This document shows, piece by piece, positions 15,529 through 18,555 of a stretch of DNA of 18,555 nt. Source of the DNA: JAWWPG01 sp038254365 (GTDB taxonomy: Bacteria > Actinomycetota > Actinomycetes > Propionibacteriales > Nocardioidaceae); contig JBBSGI010000057.1 of assembly GCA_038254365.1 (NCBI GenBank), positions 1 through 18,555 of the forward strand. The letters are read 5' to 3'. The notes below the pieces were generated by a model. The model was not told the DNA's origin and searched no databases. It was given only the letters and a program-made list of their open reading frames with translations. How positions within the stretch are numbered: position 1 is the stretch's first letter; every line of letters starts with the position of its first letter. A program made the translations under genes and the position numbers.

Positions 15529-15803
15529 GGGGCCGGGGGTGGTGGCGGGGGGTCAGTGTGCGGCCCCTGGTCATGGCCGGGAGGTCGAGTGTCGGCGTCC
15601 TTGTCCACCTTGTCGACGGCTTCGCCCGCCTTCTGGGTGCCCTTCGCGATCTTGTCGGAGTACTTGCCCTTGGTCTTCTTGTCGACGAACGTGCCGGCCT
15701 TCTCGATACCGCCCTTGATCTGTGGACCATGCTCGTCCACAGCCACGACGGCCTTCTCCTTCACCTCGTTGGCCTTGAGCTTGAGCCTGTCCAGAAATCC
15801 CAT
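15525..15803 (-). CDS. MT0933 (Rv0909)-type antitoxin-like small protein
   Basis: A 92-residue, Lys/Asp-rich, highly charged amphipathic-helical protein starting MGFLDRLKLKANEVKEKA, with the family core around GGIEKAGTFVDKKTKGKYSDKI and KAGEAVDKVDK. The pattern FVDKKTKGKYSDKI matches the MT0933-like antitoxin family (PF14013). The C-terminal 20 residues are Pro-rich (a run of six Pro) and atypical, and end inside repeat array 2. A strong ribosome-binding site AAGGAGAG precedes the ATG at 15803. The named partner in M. tuberculosis is a small toxin gene (Rv0910), but no toxin gene adjoins this one: its neighbours are convergent and divergent. The family name may therefore mislead; it may be a general stress-type helical protein. 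Confidence 0.75.
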   Translation of the reverse strand: MGFLDRLKLKANEVKEKAVVAVDEHGPQIKGGIEKAGTFVDKKTKGKYSDKIAKGTQKAGEAVDKVDKDADTRPPGHDQGPHTDPPPPPPAP

Positions 15804-15841
15804 CGAACTCTCCTTGGGTTGCGCGCGTGCACGGCAGCCTC

Positions 15842-15847
15842 ATCCTA
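15842..15847 (-). promoter_or_regulatory. -10 element for the antitoxin-like gene
   Basis: TAGGAT on the minus strand, about 38 nt before the ATG at 15803, giving a short leader that includes the ribosome-binding site. No -35 consensus seen. Confidence 0.4.
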
Positions 15848-15910
15848 TCGGCGCCCTTCGGCCCCCGCAGCCGCGCGTCCTGCGACCTGGAACCTGCCAC
15901 CCCCGACGCT

Positions 15911-15916
15911 TAGGCT
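15911..15916 (+). promoter_or_regulatory. -10 element for the M1 peptidase-miaA unit
   Basis: TAGGCT, with a poor -35 candidate TGGAAC (15888-15893) at 17 nt spacing. The transcript would have a leader of about 40 nt including the ribosome-binding site GAGGAG (15953-15958). Confidence 0.4.
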
Positions 15917-15963
15917 CCTCACAGCGCGGTGGGCCGCCACCGCCCGGTGACTGAGGAGTCCGC

Positions 15964-17409
15964 ATGCGCCTTGTGCCGTCAGCCGGCACGGCGGTGGCCG
16001 CCCTGCTCTTCTCGACGGTCGGGGCGTGCGGGCCCAGGGTGCCTGGGGTGCCGGCGCCGGTCGCGCCGACCGCGACGGACCACCCAGCACACCAACACTC
16101 CGCCCCGGTGGAGGACCCTTACTACCCGGCCAAGAGCAACCCGGAGATCAACACCCTGCACGACGACCTCTCGCTGCGGTGGGATGGCGCCAAGCTGAGC
16201 GGCACCGCCACCGTGACGTTCGCGACCACCCGTGCCACCAGTCGGGTGCGCCTGGACCTGATCAAGGCGATGCACGTCTCCACCGTCACGCTCGACGGCA
16301 CTGCGATCGACTTCGCGCACCGGGGGTCCGGGCTGGTCATGAGCACCGGCCCTTTGCTCGAGGCCGAGCGGCACACCGTGAGGATCGGCTACTCGGGACG
16401 CCCGCACACCGTGCCGGCACCAACCCGCCGCGGAGACGTCGCCGAGGGCTTGGGCTGGACCGTTGACGCGGCCGGCAACGTCTACACCTTCCAGGAGCCC
16501 TACGGCGCCTACACCTGGTACCCGGTCAACGACCACCCGTCCGACAAGGCAACGTACGACGCCACGATCACCGTGCCGCGCGGGGACACCGCGGTGTTCA
16601 TCGGCACGCCGACCGGCTCTACGTCGACCGGGACCACCAGCAGCTACAGCTGGCGGGTGGCCCGTCCGGTGGCGTCGTACCTCACGACGATCGCCATCGG
16701 CCCCTACACCGCCTACCACGGCACGATGTCGGATGGCACCATGGCGACGTACTGGCTGCTGCCGCGCGATCGTGAAATCCTGCCGAGCCTCAAGGCGCAG
16801 TCGTCGGCAGCGTTCGACTGGCTGCTCGACCATGCCGGCCCCTACCCGTTCAGAACGTTCGGCACCGTGGTCACCGTGGTCACCGGTGGCACCAGCGCCA
16901 TGGAGACGCAGACCCTGGTGACGCTGAGCCGGCCCGCCTTCGACCGCCCGGACGCGGTGATCGAGCACGAGATGGCGCATCAGTGGTACGGCGACGCGGT
17001 CACGCCACTCGACTGGCAGGGGTTGTGGCTCAGCGAGGGCTGGGCGATGTGGATGCAGCAGGCGTACGAGTCTGACCGCGGTGGCTACCGCTTCCTCGGC
17101 GGCATGGACAAGTGGCGCCCCTACGACGAGCGGTCCCGCCAGGTCAGCGGTCCTCCCGGCGACTACGACCCGAGATCGTTCGGCGACCTCAACGTCTACC
17201 TCGGGCCGGCGATGATGCTCGACAGGATCCGACAGCGGGTCGGCGACGCCGAGTTCACCGCGCTGTCGAAGGCCTGGGTCAGACAGCACGAGTACGGCAA
17301 CGTCAGCCGGGCGGAGTTCGTCACCTGGTTGAACGGCGAGACCGGTCGGCGGTTCAACGCCCTGGTCCGCCTGTGGCTGGACTCGCCACACACCCCGAGC
17401 TGGCCCTGA
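15964..17409 (+). CDS. M1 family metallopeptidase, predicted lipoprotein
   Basis: Zinc aminopeptidase-like protein of 481 residues, exported and probably lipid-anchored. The N-terminus has a hydrophobic signal peptide ending in the lipobox-like VGAC, with Cys22 as the lipidation site. Zinc ligands are His335 and His339 in HEMAHQW, and Glu358 in LSEGW, with the exact 18-residue spacing of the gluzincin clan. The exopeptidase-specific GAMEN motif appears as a variant, TSAMET, upstream. Length is that of a compact M1 enzyme lacking the C-terminal armadillo domain of PepN. ATG at 15964 has the ribosome-binding site GAGGAG. miaA follows after 12 nt, so the two are likely cotranscribed. Substrates are unknown. 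Confidence 0.92.
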   Translation: MRLVPSAGTAVAALLFSTVGACGPRVPGVPAPVAPTATDHPAHQHSAPVEDPYYPAKSNPEINTLHDDLSLRWDGAKLSGTATVTFATTRATSRVRLDLIKAMHVSTVTLDGTAIDFAHRGSGLVMSTGPLLEAERHTVRIGYSGRPHTVPAPTRRGDVAEGLGWTVDAAGNVYTFQEPYGAYTWYPVNDHPSDKATYDATITVPRGDTAVFIGTPTGSTSTGTTSSYSWRVARPVASYLTTIAIGPYTAYHGTMSDGTMATYWLLPRDREILPSLKAQSSAAFDWLLDHAGPYPFRTFGTVVTVVTGGTSAMETQTLVTLSRPAFDRPDAVIEHEMAHQWYGDAVTPLDWQGLWLSEGWAMWMQQAYESDRGGYRFLGGMDKWRPYDERSRQVSGPPGDYDPRSFGDLNVYLGPAMMLDRIRQRVGDAEFTALSKAWVRQHEYGNVSRAEFVTWLNGETGRRFNALVRLWLDSPHTPSWP

Positions 17410-17421
17410 CCGGAGAGTCGC

Positions 17422-18378
17422 GTGACCAACGCTGACAGCCCGCCGATCGTCGCCGTCGTCGGCCCGACCGCGGCGGGCAAGAGCGACCTGGCCGTGCGCC
17501 TGGCGCTGGCCGGCCCTGGCGCTTGGGGCTCGGCCGGCGAGGTCGTCAACGGCGACTCGATGCAGATCTACCGCGGCATGGACATCGGCACCGCCAAGCT
17601 CACGCCGGACCAGCGACGTCGGGTCCCCCACCATGTGCTCGATGTGCTCGACGTCCGCGAGCCCGCCACGGTCGCCGACTTCCAGTCGTGGGCGCGGGCC
17701 GCGATCGTCGACTGCCGGAGCCGAGGCGTCGTACCCATCGTCGTGGGCGGGTCGGCGCTCTACCTGCGCGCCGTGCTCGACGACTTCGAGTTCCCGGGGA
17801 CAGATTCGCAGGTGCGGGACCGGCTCGAGCGCGAGCTGGCCGACGTCGGTGCCGCTGCCTTGCACGAGCGGTTGGCGCAGGTCGACCCGCAGGCGGCCGC
17901 GGCGATCCTGTCAAGCAATGGGCGGCGGATCGTGCGCGCCCTGGAGGTTGTCGAGATCACCGGCCGCCCCTTCCGCGCAGCCCTGCCGACCCGCAGCTAC
18001 GCGTTCGATCGGATCGTCCAGCTCGGCGTGGACGTGCCCCGCGACGTCCTCGACGCTCGGATCGAGCAGCGGGTACGGCGGATGTGGGGCGCTGGCTTCG
18101 TCGAGGAGGTGAAGCGGCTCCGGTCGGCCGGCCTGGCCGATGGCCGGACGGCGAGCCGGGCCCTCGGATATCGGCAGGTGTTGTCGTACCTCGAGGGTGA
18201 CTGCACGCAGGAGCAGGCGCTCGGCGAGACCGTCTCCCGGACCCGGCGCTTCGCCCGCCGACAGGACTCGTGGTTTCGGCGTGACCGGCGGATCCACTGG
18301 CTGCCGTTCGACGCCCCGGATCTGCTGGCCCGCGCCCTCGACCTCGTCACCGCCCGCGATCCGCGGGAGGCTGGCTGA
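17422..18378 (+). CDS. miaA: tRNA dimethylallyltransferase MiaA
   Basis: Transfers a dimethylallyl group from DMAPP to N6 of A37 in tRNAs reading UNN codons; the product i6A37 is the substrate of MiaB (12621-14087). The 318-residue protein has the P-loop GPTAAGKS (14-21), VNGDSMQIYRGMDIGTAK (the tRNA/DMAPP site including the conserved Asp), the VGGSALYLRAVLDDF segment and a C-terminal region with SRALGYRQVLSYLEG and RTRRFARRQDSWFRRD. All the family motifs are present. The GTG start at 17422 has GGAGAG just upstream and lies 12 nt after the M1 peptidase stop. dapF follows 68 nt downstream with its own -10, in the common actinobacterial miaA-dapF order. Confidence 0.97.
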   Translation: MTNADSPPIVAVVGPTAAGKSDLAVRLALAGPGAWGSAGEVVNGDSMQIYRGMDIGTAKLTPDQRRRVPHHVLDVLDVREPATVADFQSWARAAIVDCRSRGVVPIVVGGSALYLRAVLDDFEFPGTDSQVRDRLERELADVGAAALHERLAQVDPQAAAAILSSNGRRIVRALEVVEITGRPFRAALPTRSYAFDRIVQLGVDVPRDVLDARIEQRVRRMWGAGFVEEVKRLRSAGLADGRTASRALGYRQVLSYLEGDCTQEQALGETVSRTRRFARRQDSWFRRDRRIHWLPFDAPDLLARALDLVTARDPREAG

Positions 18379-18434
18379 TCGCGCTGCGCCGGAGGCGACT
18401 AGCTTTCCGCAGTTCCGGGGAACGGTGGTGGCCT

Positions 18435-18440
18435 TAGCAT
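18435..18440 (+). promoter_or_regulatory. -10 element for leaderless dapF
   Basis: TAGCAT followed by 6 nt and the GTG at 18447; no ribosome-binding site. Same geometry as at 7443 and 14702. Confidence 0.5.
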
Positions 18441-18446
18441 GTGGTC

Positions 18447-18555
18447 GTGAGGTTCGCGTTCGTCAAGGGTCATGGCACCGGCAACGACTTCGTGCTGCTG
18501 CCCGACCCGGACGGTAGCCTGCACGGCGATCTCGATCCCGTGCTGGTACGACACC
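18447..18555 (+). CDS. dapF: Diaminopimelate epimerase, N-terminal part (cut by the window edge)
   Basis: The first 36 codons read VRFAFVKGHGTGNDFVLLPD and continue to the right edge. The F-x-K-x-H-G-x-G-N-D-F motif is the conserved N-terminus of DapF, which converts LL- to meso-diaminopimelate for lysine and peptidoglycan synthesis. The GTG start fits the beginning of the motif and follows a TANNNT hexamer by 6 nt. Position after miaA is the usual actinobacterial order. The catalytic cysteines lie beyond the window. Confidence 0.93.
   Translation, partial: MRFAFVKGHGTGNDFVLLPDPDGSLHGDLDPVLVRH

Noticed and set aside
15979..17865. Long minus-strand open frame (628 codons) across the M1 peptidase and miaA
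   Set aside because: It lies antisense to two genes with clear catalytic motifs and good codon bias; it spans both plus gene ends and its product shows no family motif. Typical of high-GC shadow frames.

Overview
The window is a chromosomal stretch of a high-GC Gram-positive bacterium (Actinomycetes). The evidence is the strongly GC-biased third codon positions, GTG starts, an actinobacterial-type LexA box at recA, many apparently leaderless genes with a TANNNT -10 hexamer just before the start codon, and actinobacterial gene order: DUF3046-recA-recX, then rny, miaB, an extradiol-dioxygenase-like gene, miaA and dapF. RNase Y together with an intein-bearing recA would fit the Propionibacteriales or a neighbouring order, but the sequence alone does not fix the genus.

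Layout. 136-1260: sensor histidine kinase. 1358-1552: DUF3046 protein. 1565-1752: SOS-type recA promoter and leader. 1753-3891: recA interrupted by a 366-residue intein with a LAGLIDADG endonuclease (2365-3462). 3951-4469: recX, overlapping tail to tail with a convergent nucleotidyltransferase gene (4364-5314, minus). 5315-5685: divergent spacer with a promoter and a hairpin-rich leader for rny. 5686-7416: rny (RNase Y). 7455-8438: Nudix hydrolase fused to an AAC(6')-like acetyltransferase. 8460-8713: frameshifted glyoxalase (VOC) remnant, then a large inverted repeat acting as a probable terminator. 8783-11419 (minus): three-gene ABC exporter operon with overlapping genes. 11543-12538: NAD-dependent epimerase/reductase. 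12621-14087: miaB. 14067-14234: array of 21-nt repeats. 14235-14690 (minus): Nudix hydrolase. 14714-15409: extradiol-dioxygenase-like protein. 15466-15528: second array of the same repeat, inverted. 15525-15803 (minus): MT0933-type antitoxin-like protein. 15964-17409: M1 metallopeptidase lipoprotein. 17422-18378: miaA. 18447-end: start of dapF.

How the genes work together. RecA and RecX are the SOS recombinase and its modulator. MiaA prenylates A37 of tRNAs and MiaB methylthiolates the product, so the window holds both steps of ms2i6A37 synthesis. RNase Y is a membrane-anchored mRNA-decay nuclease. The ABC operon is a self-contained exporter.

Most unusual points: (1) recA has an intein in DNA-binding loop L2, followed by an AT-rich tract of about 195 nt in the C-extein whose GC3 is lower than that of the intein itself. 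(2) Two arrays of one 21-nt repeat lie in inverted orientation in two convergent intergenic gaps, and stop codons are built into or abut the repeats. (3) Two divergent leaderless genes appear to share overlapping -10 elements in a 23-nt gap.
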